Source: an uncultured cyanobacterium
Lineage (GTDB): Bacteria > Cyanobacteriota > Cyanobacteriia > Cyanobacteriales > FACHB-T130
Direction of reading: 5' to 3'
Assembly (NCBI GenBank): GCA_936920195.1
Contig: CAKZHE010000217.1
Span: forward strand, 1 to 51,568
Length of the DNA: 51,568 bases
The notes beneath the pieces are model-generated. The model was not told the DNA's origin and did not search any database. It worked only from the letters and a program-made list of their open reading frames with translations. Positions 25,239 through 33,788 of the stretch are shown here, in pieces. Position 1 is the first letter of the stretch, and each line of letters begins with the position of its first letter. A program made the translations under genes and the position numbers.

Positions 25239-25301
25239 TGGGTCTAGTTTTTGCCCTCACTAACAATTACCTATTGTTTGCCAGAGCGAAAACTAGACCC
25301 A
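25239..25301 (-). terminator. Terminator of the cpc operon
   Basis: On the minus strand, 13-bp perfect arms (25289-25301 with 25239-25251) carry TGGGTCTAGTTTT and its complement. A second small hairpin (25262-25278, AACAAT/ATTGTT) is nested in the loop. A TTTTT run follows. It lies just past the last cpcG stop. Confidence 0.75.
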
Positions 25302-25329
25302 CTTAGAAACTAGCCCCTAATCTTTAGGA

Positions 25330-26088
25330 TTAGCGGCGGCGATTGGGTACTAAACTTAGATAGTCTAAGTCAAAAGAAGAAACATTTTGAGCATAGTTGC
25401 CTTGGGGCGCGATCGCTGCTGCCAATTCCAAGAATTTGCCAGGATCGCCTTCTTGCAAGCGCCGAGTTTTGGCCTTGGAAGAGTAGAAATTCTGAACGGT
25501 AAACTGCCAATCGGTTTTGACAGTTCCCACCGATTCTTGGTAATCTTCACCGTAACGAGGAGTCACCAAGTTAAAGGGACGGCCTTCCATCCGCTTCCGT
25601 TGGTAAGGTACGGTGTAATCGCCAAAGCTTTGGGTATATTCATCGCTATCAATCACGGCATCCACAAAGCCGTAGAAACCAGCCGTACCAATCTTGATCG
25701 ACCAGGCAATCTTTTCATCCTCATTATAAGCAGCGCGGCCTAACAAGCGCTTGAGCGTAATGTCTACCAAGCGATAGTTATTATTAGCAGCCACCACTAA
25801 ACGATAGAAAGGCTCTGATTTTGCTAATCCCCGGATGAAATCGCGGACAGTAATTGATTTATTGGCAAACCGAGTTTCTAAAGTCACCTGACGGTTAGAT
25901 TTGAGAATTTCGTGTTCGCTGTAAACTTGGCGATAGGCAGCCCAAATCAATTGCTTGATTTCACCAGGAGAACTATAGTCTTCGATGCGATAGATATAGG
26001 GGGTATCTTCATTGAGATCGGAACTTCCAAAACTAGCCACCCGATTGTTTTGCGTACTAGGTTTGTAATCGAGCAAAGACAGTGCCAT
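25330..26088 (-). CDS. cpcG: Phycobilisome rod-core linker CpcG (second copy)
   Basis: The start is the ATG at 26088 ([19 protein letters not shown]), with GGAGATTTTTGGC upstream. The longer frame to 26190 adds a non-homologous leader. The 252-residue protein has one PBS-linker domain (about 20-160: [53 protein letters not shown]) and a C-terminal rod/core region ending [13 protein letters not shown]. It lacks the C-terminal hydrophobic helix of CpcL, so it should attach rods to the allophycocyanin core. It is the last gene of the operon. Confidence 0.93.
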   Translation of the reverse strand: MALSLLDYKPSTQNNRVASFGSSDLNEDTPYIYRIEDYSSPGEIKQLIWAAYRQVYSEHEILKSNRQVTLETRFANKSITVRDFIRGLAKSEPFYRLVVAANNNYRLVDITLKRLLGRAAYNEDEKIAWSIKIGTAGFYGFVDAVIDSDEYTQSFGDYTVPYQRKRMEGRPFNLVTPRYGEDYQESVGTVKTDWQFTVQNFYSSKAKTRRLQEGDPGKFLELAAAIAPQGNYAQNVSSFDLDYLSLVPNRRR

Positions 26089-26224
26089 GCCAAAAATCTC
26101 CTTAATTATGTTATTGTTCCCTGATTCAGGATCGCGAGGGGGATCGGAGTTAAAACTTGAAAAAAACTGATTCCCTTCGTTAATTATCATCTGTCGTTGC
26201 GACAGAAATTTACCAAATTGCGAT

Positions 26225-27058
26225 CTAGTTATTCGTCGGTAGATAGCGGTAAGGTAAGGCTACTTTCGTCCGAGTCACCGTTGCAGGGATGGTAGCATCT
26301 TGGCGAGTAGTGTCTACCAAGGGGTTGTTGGCGATTTGGGAAGTAACGGTGGCAATTGTCCGCTGATAATTCCGTTCCGTCGGCAGAATGCTTTGCGCCA
26401 TGCTGAGGAAATTCGCTGGAATCCCTTCTCGAATCACTTCTTTCCGCACTGCGCCCTCATAATAGGTGCGGACAGGTGAAGAAATGCCTTCTTTGATGCC
26501 TTGTTCGCGAATCCGCCAATAGAGGCCGTAGCGGGGGTTAACTAGGTTAAAGGGACGCTCGTTGAAGCGGCGGCGCTGATAAGGTACAATGTCATCGCCA
26601 AAGTTGGCGATGTATTCGGGACTATCGACAATGGCATCAATAAATCCGGGTAAGCCGCGATTGACGATGACAATTGACCAAGCAATTTGTTCTTCTTGGT
26701 TATAGGTAGCCCGACCTAAAAACCGCTTGAAGGTAATATCAACTAGGCGATAGTTGGAGTTGGTATCAAAAACTAACTTGCGGTAAACTTCAGATTTTCC
26801 TAAAGCGCGGATAAAATCTTGCACGCTGATCGCCCGATTGCGAAGTTGGGATTCTAAGGCAATTTGACGGTAGCTGGCTAAAACCAAATGTTCGCTGAAG
26901 ATTTGCCGATAGGCTGCCCAGATTAAGTTAGAAACGTCTTCATCGGTGGTGGCTTCGACTAACCGATAAGCCTGGGGAGTGTCTTCGTTAGGAACTTCAT
27001 AACCTGCAACGCGCTGGTTTTGGGTTTGGGGTTTAACGTCTAGGAGTGGCAGGGACAT
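26225..27058 (-). CDS. cpcG: Phycobilisome rod-core linker CpcG (first copy)
   Basis: The protein has 277 residues. It starts [17 protein letters not shown], with one PBS-linker domain (about 25-160: [54 protein letters not shown]). The tail contains [16 protein letters not shown] and ends [10 protein letters not shown]; it is longer and more divergent than in the other copy. The two CpcG copies differ enough ([12 protein letters not shown] against [13 protein letters not shown]) to suggest distinct rod-attachment sites. It follows cpcF by 35 bases. Confidence 0.93.
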   Translation of the reverse strand: MSLPLLDVKPQTQNQRVAGYEVPNEDTPQAYRLVEATTDEDVSNLIWAAYRQIFSEHLVLASYRQIALESQLRNRAISVQDFIRALGKSEVYRKLVFDTNSNYRLVDITFKRFLGRATYNQEEQIAWSIVIVNRGLPGFIDAIVDSPEYIANFGDDIVPYQRRRFNERPFNLVNPRYGLYWRIREQGIKEGISSPVRTYYEGAVRKEVIREGIPANFLSMAQSILPTERNYQRTIATVTSQIANNPLVDTTRQDATIPATVTRTKVALPYRYLPTNN

Positions 27059-27093
27059 TTTTTAAGTAGTAGTTGTTTAGTTGTTATGTTGAT

Positions 27094-27723
27094 TTAGTTG
27101 AAGGCCATTTGGCAAGCTAGTTGCACTCTGGCAAGAACGGCGGGGTCGGTTTCGGACTGAACCATTTGTTGCAAGTGGCTCAGGATTTGCGGCCTAATTT
27201 CTGGTTGCGCTCCCAAGGCTTGCAGGCCGACGATGGCAGCATAGCGAATTGACCAGTCGGGGTCTTGGGCAATTTTCTGCAACGCTCTGGCAGCTTGGGC
27301 TTGAGCGGCAGAAATTTGTTCGACAGGCAGTTGTTGCCAGTGCAGCTTACCTAGTCCTTTGGCAGCGGCGCGGCGGACGCTGGGGGCAAAGTCGTTTTCG
27401 GCAGCTTGCAGGAGGCGATCGAGGGCGCGGGGATCGGCGATCGCGGCTAGGGCGCGAAGGTTGTAGGCACGCGCTCCGTAATTATACCCATCAATGTTTT
27501 CCAGCAGGGGTACTACTGCTGTTGTTCCCATAGCGATTAGTCCGTTCATGGCGATCGCGGCTGCCCCTGGGTTGTTATATCCCAAGGCGGCAATCAGAGT
27601 GGCGATCCCAGCTTCTAAACGGGCATCGGCGAGGGCGCGGACGGCGCTAATTAGGCGTTCGGGAGCATCGGCTTGGGTGACGGCCTGAATTAATTTTTGG
27701 GTGTGGGTAGTGTCGATACTCAA
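27094..27723 (-). CDS. cpcF: Phycocyanin alpha phycocyanobilin lyase subunit CpcF
   Basis: The protein has 209 residues and HEAT/E-Z-type repeats: ALADARLEAGIATLIAALGY, LRALAAIADPRALDRLLQAA, VRRAAAKGLGKLHW and IRYAAIVGLQALGA. CpcE and CpcF form a heterodimer that attaches phycocyanobilin to Cys84 of CpcA, and this gene follows cpcE by 10 bases. The order and size are the family standard. Confidence 0.94.
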   Translation of the reverse strand: MSIDTTHTQKLIQAVTQADAPERLISAVRALADARLEAGIATLIAALGYNNPGAAAIAMNGLIAMGTTAVVPLLENIDGYNYGARAYNLRALAAIADPRALDRLLQAAENDFAPSVRRAAAKGLGKLHWQQLPVEQISAAQAQAARALQKIAQDPDWSIRYAAIVGLQALGAQPEIRPQILSHLQQMVQSETDPAVLARVQLACQMAFN

Positions 27724-27733
27724 AACTCAAATC

Positions 27734-28549
27734 TTATAAAAGGGTATCCATCAGTTCCATGACTTGCATCGCATCGGCGGACAGTTCCTGATTGGGATGG
27801 AGTTGGTGTTGCAGTATCCCTTTGAGGGAAAACAACTTGAAGCTATTTTCCACTGTCGCATGGGCGATCGCATGGGCAGCGGGCAAATAACCAATTGCCC
27901 CCAAATCAGAAAGCGCTCCCCGGCGCAGGTTAACATCTGGGCTGGCTAGCGCTTCAACGAGCAACTGGGCATAAATTGGGTCTTGCACCAGTTGGTACAT
28001 GGCTCTGGCGGCGGCATATTTCACCCGTTCAACGTTGTGAGTCAAGAAGGGCTGAATTAAGTCTACCGCTGCCCGGGCTTGTAGCGCTCCCAGGGCTTCG
28101 ATAATCGCTTCGCAGGGTTGCACTAGGTGGGGTCGTCCGAAAACTCGCTCGCCTGCTGTTAATCCCCCAGCTATCAGGCTCATTAATACCGGAATGGCGG
28201 CGGGATCGCCTAACATTCCTAGGGACTGAGCCGCCGCTTCCCGAACGTAAAAATCCGGGCAATCTAGGCATTTAATTAGTTGGGGGACGGCGCGGCGATC
28301 GCCTAATTTTCCTAGGGCGCGAGCGGCATTTCGCCGGAGGGGATATCCTCCCAGTTCTGTCCGGTCAGATTCATCTTCCAAGGCTAAAATCAGGGCATCA
28401 ATAGCCGCTGGTTCCCGCACCTGAAATTTCCCCAACCACCAAGCGGCATAGTAGCGCAGACTTAAATCTTCGTGCTGCAAATTGGCGATCGCGCCTGCAA
28501 CTGTCAGCGCCGCCACTTCACCATCAGGGGACTGAATAGATTCCTGCAT
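27734..28549 (-). CDS. cpcE: Phycocyanin alpha phycocyanobilin lyase subunit CpcE
   Basis: The protein has 271 residues of armadillo/HEAT repeats: LRYYAAWWLGKFQVREPAAI, LRRNAARALGKLGDRRAVP, VREAAAQSLGMLGDPAAIP and RVKYAAARAMYQLV. The loop GERVFGRPHLVQPCEAIIEA is characteristic of CpcE. It forms the lyase with CpcF. It is preceded by cpcD with a 77-base gap. Confidence 0.94.
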   Translation of the reverse strand: MQESIQSPDGEVAALTVAGAIANLQHEDLSLRYYAAWWLGKFQVREPAAIDALILALEDESDRTELGGYPLRRNAARALGKLGDRRAVPQLIKCLDCPDFYVREAAAQSLGMLGDPAAIPVLMSLIAGGLTAGERVFGRPHLVQPCEAIIEALGALQARAAVDLIQPFLTHNVERVKYAAARAMYQLVQDPIYAQLLVEALASPDVNLRRGALSDLGAIGYLPAAHAIAHATVENSFKLFSLKGILQHQLHPNQELSADAMQVMELMDTLL

Positions 28550-28626
28550 AAGATTCAGTTTGGTCGGTATCAGAGCAATGGCTTTTGACTAATATCAAAA
28601 CTTACTGCTCTCTCAGCATCCTGAGC

Positions 28627-28845
28627 TTAACCTTGGGTCAATGGTTTCAGGCTGACAATTTTGCCACCCAAGCGGGTAATGCGCTGCATTTCTTCGTTCA
28701 AGCGGCTGTATGGCACGTTAATAACGATGCTGCCACTCTGACGGATTTGATAGCTATTTTTATCGCTTTCGTCATTTTGGCGCAAGCCTACTACTTCGTA
28801 TTGAAATACTCGGCTGTTAGCACCGCTGGTTGTTTGTCCGTACAT
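28627..28845 (-). CDS. cpcD: Phycobilisome rod-capping linker CpcD
   Basis: The protein has 72 residues. It is a single CpcD domain: SRVFQYEVVGLRQNDESDK, YQIRQSGSIVINVPYSRL and IVSLKPLTQG. It caps the distal end of the phycocyanin rod and limits rod length. It resembles the C-terminal domain of CpcC and lies 98 bases after it, beyond a 12-bp hairpin. Confidence 0.94.
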   Translation of the reverse strand: MYGQTTSGANSRVFQYEVVGLRQNDESDKNSYQIRQSGSIVINVPYSRLNEEMQRITRLGGKIVSLKPLTQG

Positions 28846-28880
28846 AGCTGTTTTACCTTCTAATTGGGGAATCGGGGATT

Positions 28881-28937
28881 GGGAATGGGGAATAAAAAAT
28901 CGGGTGATGGCAACTTTTCCTTTTTTTCCCCATTCCC
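28881..28937 (-). promoter_or_regulatory. Intercistronic hairpin between cpcC and cpcD
   Basis: Perfect 12-bp arms (28881-28892 with 28926-28937) of GGGAATGGGGAA and its complement start a few bases after the cpcC stop. There is no U-tract on the minus strand after the stem. It may attenuate or stabilise mRNA ends to set the linker ratio. Confidence 0.6.
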
Positions 28938-28943
28938 TTTAGC

Positions 28944-29807
28944 CTAAGCTGGCTTGACGCTGACAATTTTGCCGCCAGTGCGGTGAATTTGTTGCATCTT
29001 GCTTAATAGCTGTTCGTAGGGAATCAGGTAAGCAGTGCTGCTGCGGCGCAAACCGGGATAACCGGGTTGGCGAATGCCTGCTACTTCGAGGCGGTAAATT
29101 CTGCCGCTTTCGCCGTAGGAACCACCCAAACAGCTGTTGGGGGCTACATCGCTGGAACCGCGATAGTAAGACCAGCCGCCATCGTTACCCGAAGGTTGGA
29201 CAATGGTGGAAGCTTTATTTTGCGCTAGTTCGACAGCTAGACGAGAGTTGCTGCCTTCGGCTTGAGAGCGATCGCTGTTGGCATAGCCCCGGTACAACCG
29301 GAAGAGCCGACTAAACCCAACGCTTCTGGCTCCGGGTTCAAAATCAAATCCCCGATAGTAGGGAACTACATTGTCGCCAAAGTGAGTTTGATACTCTTCA
29401 GAGTCGATATAAGAATCGATATCTGCTTCGTACCCTTGGGTTTCGTACAAATCTAGATGATAAATCACCTCAGATTCTTCGTAGGGGGCGCGGCCTAAGA
29501 GGTGTTTATAATTCAACTCAATTAGGCGGGTTTGGAAACTGCTGTAGAAAAACTTGGTTTTGTACAGTTCCGATTTGGCGACGGCCCGAACGAATTCGCG
29601 GACGGTAATGTTGCGATCGCGGAGAAGCGATTCTGCACTCACTAGGCGTTCTGAAGCCATTAAATAGTCGTTGCCTAATACCTGCCGATAAACGGCGCGG
29701 ATGACGGCATCAACATCTTGTCTGCTAGCAGTGGGGCGCAGTTCTATCCGCGCCGCCCCACTAAATGCTTCAGTCCCTAGTCTGGAAGCTGCTGCTGTAA
29801 TTGCCAA
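28944..29807 (-). CDS. cpcC: Phycobilisome rod linker CpcC, TTG start
   Basis: Homology begins at [14 protein letters not shown], directly after a TTG at 29807 preceded by GGGGGAAAATCC, so the TTG start is chosen over the longer frame. The 287-residue protein has a PBS-linker domain (about 15-155: [38 protein letters not shown]) and a C-terminal CpcD-like domain (about 230-285: [29 protein letters not shown]). It links phycocyanin hexamers within the rod. Only one CpcC is present. Confidence 0.93.
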   Translation of the reverse strand: MAITAAASRLGTEAFSGAARIELRPTASRQDVDAVIRAVYRQVLGNDYLMASERLVSAESLLRDRNITVREFVRAVAKSELYKTKFFYSSFQTRLIELNYKHLLGRAPYEESEVIYHLDLYETQGYEADIDSYIDSEEYQTHFGDNVVPYYRGFDFEPGARSVGFSRLFRLYRGYANSDRSQAEGSNSRLAVELAQNKASTIVQPSGNDGGWSYYRGSSDVAPNSCLGGSYGESGRIYRLEVAGIRQPGYPGLRRSSTAYLIPYEQLLSKMQQIHRTGGKIVSVKPA

Positions 29808-29870
29808 GGATTTTCCCCCAATGTCACAATCAGGATTTAAAAGAGTTTTCTGCTGATATAGATACGACAA

Positions 29871-29931
29871 AGCCCGGAGGGATAAACACTTGCGAGCTTC
29901 AATGCCCAGCAACTGCCTACCTCTCCGGGCT
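29871..29931 (-). promoter_or_regulatory. Hairpin between cpcA and cpcC
   Basis: A 9-bp perfect stem (29871-29879 with 29923-29931; AGCCCGGAG) closes a 43-base loop after the cpcA stop. It has no U-run. It is a candidate partial terminator or mRNA-stabilising end separating the abundant cpcBA message from linker genes. Confidence 0.5.
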
Positions 29932-29943
29932 AAATGCTTTCAA

Positions 29944-30432
29944 CTAGCTCAGAGCGTTGATTGCATAGTCGATGTAGGAGTTGGCTTCAACAGCAACTTG
30001 TCCAGATTGACCGTGGTTGGCTTTGATCCATTTCAGCGCTTCGATGTACCAGCTGGGAGCTAGGTCGAAGGTGCTGTTGATTTCGCTCAAACCAGCAATC
30101 AGGAACTCATCCAAAGGACCTGTGCCACCAGCTACTAGGCTGTAGCTGATAATCCGCACATAGTAGCCGATGTCGCGGGCGCACTTGGCTTTGCCTTCTG
30201 GGGTAGAAGCAAAGTTAGAGCCAGCTTGTTGGGTGGTGTAAGGGAATTTTGCGTAAACAGCGTTGGCTGCACCTTCCACCAGCTTGGCGGCGTTGTCTGT
30301 CAAAGCGCGAGCAGCTTGTAGAGCAACTTCTGCGCGCTCGTAGCTACCGTACACTTGGTGTAATTCGGCGGTGCTTAGAAAACGGCCTTGGGTATCGGCG
30401 GCGGCGATCGCTTCGGTAATCGGGGTCTTCAT
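29944..30432 (-). CDS. cpcA: C-phycocyanin alpha subunit CpcA
   Basis: The protein has 162 residues, the exact family length. It starts [18 protein letters not shown]. The chromophore Cys84 is intact in [14 protein letters not shown]. The globin-like helices and the end [14 protein letters not shown] are typical. It binds phycocyanobilin and pairs with CpcB to form the rod disc. A GGGAGA Shine-Dalgarno precedes the ATG. It is 85 bases downstream of cpcB. Confidence 0.97.
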   Translation of the reverse strand: MKTPITEAIAAADTQGRFLSTAELHQVYGSYERAEVALQAARALTDNAAKLVEGAANAVYAKFPYTTQQAGSNFASTPEGKAKCARDIGYYVRIISYSLVAGGTGPLDEFLIAGLSEINSTFDLAPSWYIEALKWIKANHGQSGQVAVEANSYIDYAINALS

Positions 30433-30517
30433 TGTTGCGTTATCTCCCTAACACTTTTGAGCTTCGAGTTTTTCAGTTCAGCGTTTTTAAAGTTACAAGC
30501 GGATGCTTGGTTTTAAA

Positions 30518-31039
30518 TTAGGCAACAGCGGCGGCGGCGCGGTCGAAGTAGCCAGCTAATTCAGAGATTAGTGCGCTGCAATCACCTTTGGTGATGCCGT
30601 TGGGGTCGTTAGCAACTCCGATAGCAGCTTCTTTCATCTTGCCAATAGCAACTGCTACGGAACCACCAGGTACACCTAGAGCTTGGTAGGTTTCGCGCAA
30701 GCCATTCAAGCAGCGGTCATCTAGGACGCTGGAATCACCGGCTAGGGCTGCGTAGGTGACATAGCGCAGAACGATTTCTAGGTCGCGCAAGCAAGCAGCG
30801 GCGCGACGGTTGGTGTAGGCATTACCACCAGGGGCAATCAACTGAGGCTGTTCTGCCCACAGAGAACGAGCAGCGCTGGCAACGATACCGGAAGCACCAG
30901 CAGTGATGCGGTTAACTACATCTAAGCGCTTGTTGCCTTCTTTAGCTAGAGCGGCGAGAGCATCAAACTGAGCGCTGCTAAGGAATTCACCCTTGGCATC
31001 AGCCTGAGAAACAACCTTGGCGAATGCGTCTAATACCAT
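30518..31039 (-). CDS. cpcB: C-phycocyanin beta subunit CpcB
   Basis: The protein has 173 residues. It starts [16 protein letters not shown], with the two chromophore cysteines at Cys83 ([11 protein letters not shown]) and Cys154 (TKGDCSAL), numbered one or two beyond the standard. The methylatable Asn73 in GGNAYT is present. AGGAGATTGAGTTC before the ATG is a strong Shine-Dalgarno. It is first in the operon, preceded by a long leader. Confidence 0.97.
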   Translation of the reverse strand: MVLDAFAKVVSQADAKGEFLSSAQFDALAALAKEGNKRLDVVNRITAGASGIVASAARSLWAEQPQLIAPGGNAYTNRRAAACLRDLEIVLRYVTYAALAGDSSVLDDRCLNGLRETYQALGVPGGSVAVAIGKMKEAAIGVANDPNGITKGDCSALISELAGYFDRAAAAVA

Positions 31040-31523
31040 GAACTCAATCTCCTAATGAATTTGGTTGAGTGGAGTTTCGACAAAGAACAGATTTTGTTAT
31101 AGAACGCGCTTTCAATGCTCTCGATCCATTCTGCCTGAAGTATCTAAACTCCAAGTGACAGAAAGGAAAACAGAATTATGAGAAAACTCCATCTGGATTA
31201 TGAGAGACTTGAAAACTTGCTCAATCCGCGATTCGTTTAACTTTGGTCTGTCATCGATCGCTTCCAGGTTTTTTTATACAACGCCATTGGTGCTTTATTG
31301 TCTTAAGATTTATTACAGAAAGTTAAGCGGGGTTTGTAAAGGTTCAACTCTTTTAACCGTAAGGGCTTTGAGCCTCTAAGCGCAAAATATTTCGTTACAT
31401 TTAGTATAAGCATTTATACGCATGAAGGCAGTCAATCGTCTGACAGCTTTGGCAACTTCAATCGCTACAATTCCTTCCAGGCAAGGCTTACAGGCACACA
31501 AACTTTCTGTATCATTCATCACA
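31040..31523 (-). promoter_or_regulatory. cpc operon promoter and leader region
   Basis: This 484-base gap between cpcB and the RluD-type gene contains no gene. On the minus strand a TATACT -10 candidate lies at 31408-31403, with TTGACT about 21 bases upstream and an alternative GTATAAAT nearer it. If correct, the leader is about 350 bases. Another TGTATAAAA is at 31280-31272. Long leaders with high expression are usual for cpc operons. Exact starts cannot be fixed by eye. Confidence 0.5.
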
Positions 31524-32504
31524 TTATGTATATCTTTGTAAAGAATCCGGGGATAATAATTTTGGATTTTGGGCAGAAATTCTTTTTCGTAACACTTCCA
31601 AGAGGGTCATAAATGCCGGGGGAGGGGATGCGATCGCCTGAATTAATTCTCCAGTGATGGGATGTTGGAGGCTTAATCGCCAAGCGTGGAGGGCTTGTCC
31701 TGCCAAGTTTACCCCTAGGGAATGACCGGAACCATAAACGGGGTCGCCAATAATCGGATGACCGATAAAGGCGCTGTGGACGCGAATTTGATGGGTGCGA
31801 CCTGTTTCTAGTTGGAAGTGCATCAAGCTGTAGTTCCCCAAGCGTTCCTGAACTTGCCAGCGGGTAATGGAAGCCCTTCCGCCCTGTTCTTCCGAAACTA
31901 CTGCCATTTTTTTGCGGTCAACTAAATGGCGACCGATGGGTTGGTCAATTCTGCCGCTGCTGGTGGCGGGAGAACCATAAACTAAGCCGAGATATTCCCT
32001 TTGAGCAGTTTTGGCTTTTAACTGGGCTTGCAGATGTTGGTGCGCTTGGTCAGTTTTGGCAATAGCGATCGCGCCACTGGTATTTTTATCTAGACGGTGG
32101 ACAATCCCCGGACGCTGCACGCCGCCGATACCTGCCAAGTTGGGGCAGTGGGCGAGCAGCGCATTAACGAGAGTGCCATCCCAATGTCCGGCGGCGGGAT
32201 GGACGACTAAACCGACGGGTTTGTTAACAATAATTAATGAATCATCTTCATAGAGAATTTCTAAAGGGATATTTTCAGCTTTGATATCTAGGGGGAGAAC
32301 TTCGGGAAGATTAATTTGCAAGCGATCGCCTATTTTGACCGCAATTTTTTTAGAAGTGCAAACTTGCTGATTGACCTGGACGTGGCCTTCGGCAATTAAT
32401 TTTTGCAACCGAGAACGAGAAATATCTGGCAAGCGATCGCTTAACCACTTGTCTAGGCGATCGCTGCTGTGGGCGGTTACTTCTAAATTGATTTCGGTTG
32501 TCAT
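31524..32504 (-). CDS. rluD: RluA/RluD family 23S rRNA pseudouridine synthase
   Basis: The protein has 326 residues. An N-terminal S4 RNA-binding domain (about 14-65: RLDKWLSDRLPDISRSRLQ) is followed by the synthase domain, with catalytic Asp139 in PGIVHRLDKNTSG and the motif GRTHQIRVHSAFIGHPIIGD. RluD acts on positions 1911/1915/1917 of 23S rRNA. Specificity within the family is inferred. The start ATG at 32504 is copied with the upstream region at 33463-33525. Confidence 0.92.
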   Translation of the reverse strand: MTTEINLEVTAHSSDRLDKWLSDRLPDISRSRLQKLIAEGHVQVNQQVCTSKKIAVKIGDRLQINLPEVLPLDIKAENIPLEILYEDDSLIIVNKPVGLVVHPAAGHWDGTLVNALLAHCPNLAGIGGVQRPGIVHRLDKNTSGAIAIAKTDQAHQHLQAQLKAKTAQREYLGLVYGSPATSSGRIDQPIGRHLVDRKKMAVVSEEQGGRASITRWQVQERLGNYSLMHFQLETGRTHQIRVHSAFIGHPIIGDPVYGSGHSLGVNLAGQALHAWRLSLQHPITGELIQAIASPPPAFMTLLEVLRKRISAQNPKLLSPDSLQRYT

Positions 32505-32538
32505 TTTGACTAGCTTGAGATAAAATATTTTTGTTGGT
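32476..32538. repeat. rluD 5' end and promoter, original copy of a 63-bp direct repeat
   Basis: This segment covers the first codons of the rluD-type gene and its upstream region. It repeats in the same orientation at 33463-33525 with 59 of 63 bases identical by eye. The copies bracket the Mrr-like and UPF0175 genes. Confidence 0.85.
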
Positions 32539-32560
32539 TATTTTATTATATCTTAAAATC

Positions 32561-33091
32561 ATGCTGGAAATCCAACCAGATTGGCAAAAATACGAAAATT
32601 ACACTGTTACTATTCTTAATGATAAAATCTTAAGAAAATATATTAGCGATTGTTTTAAGCTACACAATTTTGAAGTACATCCAAAAGAAAAGCTTCTGGG
32701 TGAAAAAACAAAAACAAGTTGGGAAATAGATGCTCTCGGCTATGACGAAAACAGAAATTTAGTTCTGATTGAATGCAAATATTATTCCTCTGCCAGAGTA
32801 GACCAAAATACTCTGGCTGCATTTGCTTATATTATCAAAGATACAGGTGCATATCGTGGGATAGTTGTCACAACTTTGGGTCTTCAGGAAGGTGCTAAAA
32901 AAATAGCAGAAACTGAGGGCATAGAACTAATTGAATTGGCCTATAATTCTACAGACAAAAATTTCTATATTCGCTTTAGTAGTTGCAAGAAAAAGGAATG
33001 TAGTGCTGTTGGTTTATTCACTGATAATTTGCCAGGTGCAATAAGTGCCATACACGGAGCATCAATATCAACACAATACGACCTGGAATAA
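32561..33091 (+). CDS. Mrr-like restriction endonuclease-fold protein
   Basis: The start ATG is at 32561 (MLEIQPDWQKY). The 176-residue protein has a PD-(D/E)XK core: SWEIDALGYDENRNLVLIEC followed by KYYSSARVDQ, with Asp and Glu-x-Lys of the catalytic triad present. It then has LAAFAYIIKDTGAYRGIVV and EGAKKIAETEGIELIEL. Mrr-type proteins cut methylated DNA, and some are Holliday-junction-like resolvases. It is divergent from rluD by 56 bases. No adjacent methylase was seen. Confidence 0.8.
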   Translation: MLEIQPDWQKYENYTVTILNDKILRKYISDCFKLHNFEVHPKEKLLGEKTKTSWEIDALGYDENRNLVLIECKYYSSARVDQNTLAAFAYIIKDTGAYRGIVVTTLGLQEGAKKIAETEGIELIELAYNSTDKNFYIRFSSCKKKECSAVGLFTDNLPGAISAIHGASISTQYDLE

Positions 33092-33133
33092 CTGTAGCCT
33101 GTTGCAAACAAGGTGAAGTATTACTTACTATCG

Positions 33134-33379
33134 TTATTGCCAACCAGTTTTCTCCAAAATTTTCAGGTCTTCTTGAAATTCCGCTACATCGTAGTGAACG
33201 CAAATTGCTCGATCTGCTAACAGCTTTTGAAATTCCATCCGATGCAGCCCCACCAATTCGCTAGCTTTTCCCAAACTAATTTTATTTTGGCAGAAAAGCA
33301 TTACTACAATTTCCAATAATAATTCGCCTTCCGACAAATCACTAGCTCTCAAGATTTCATCTGAAATTACCAAACTCAT
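33134..33379 (-). CDS. UPF0175 family protein (orphan antitoxin-like)
   Basis: The protein has 81 residues. It matches UPF0175: EGELLLEIVVMLFCQNKISL, GKASELVGLHRMEFQKLLAD and a polar end (LEKTGWQ). Such proteins usually pair with a PIN-type (DUF3368) toxin encoded next door. No such gene is seen downstream, where the Mrr-like gene is convergent. Confidence 0.85.
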   Translation of the reverse strand: MSLVISDEILRASDLSEGELLLEIVVMLFCQNKISLGKASELVGLHRMEFQKLLADRAICVHYDVAEFQEDLKILEKTGWQ

Positions 33380-33462
33380 GGTTATTCCTCTAAATTTTAA
33401 CTCTGCTGCTTAGATAGATAGTAGCATTTGCCTGCCTGGAATGGCTATCTTCACCGCGCTCT

Positions 33463-33525
33463 GTTACTTCTAAGTTAATTTCGGTTGTCATTTTGACTAA
33501 ATTGAGATAAAATATTTTTGTTGGT
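33463..33525. repeat. Duplicated rluD 5' end
   Basis: Contains a second copy of the rluD start region in the same orientation as 32476-32538 (four mismatches). The frame from its start codon ends soon, so it is a vestige rather than a gene. Confidence 0.85.
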
Positions 33526-33566
33526 AGTGACGAAAAAAAGATTGGAATTGAAAATAGGGGAAAGTG

Positions 33567-33788
33567 ATGTCAACAGTCTACCGTTTAAAAGCCAGCGAAC
33601 TAGATGGTAATTTTCTAGAACAAATCAAAGCAACTTTTGGAGATAAAGAAATCGAAATAATTGTTTCTGAATTTGATGAAACTGAATATCTTTTTAAATC
33701 AGAAGCCAACAAAAACAAACTTTTGAGAGCAGTCGAGAATCTTAAAAATGGTAAAAGTTTAGTTGAAGTTAACTTACAGGATTTGTAA
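33567..33788 (+). CDS. RelB-like antitoxin of a YoeB-type module
   Basis: The start is the ATG at 33567, with AGGGGAAA just before, rather than the GTG at 33564. The 73-residue protein has a beta-alpha start (STVYRLKASELDGNFLEQIK) and an acidic, helical C-terminal half (KNKLLRAVENLKNGKSLVE) of the kind that wraps a toxin. Its stop overlaps the toxin start (TAATG), a standard coupled arrangement. The N-terminal fold is not a close YefM match. Confidence 0.8.
   Translation: MSTVYRLKASELDGNFLEQIKATFGDKEIEIIVSEFDETEYLFKSEANKNKLLRAVENLKNGKSLVEVNLQDL

Noticed and set aside
26089-26190. Longer N-terminus of the second CpcG
   Set aside because: Homology starts at [14 protein letters not shown] and a Shine-Dalgarno precedes that ATG.
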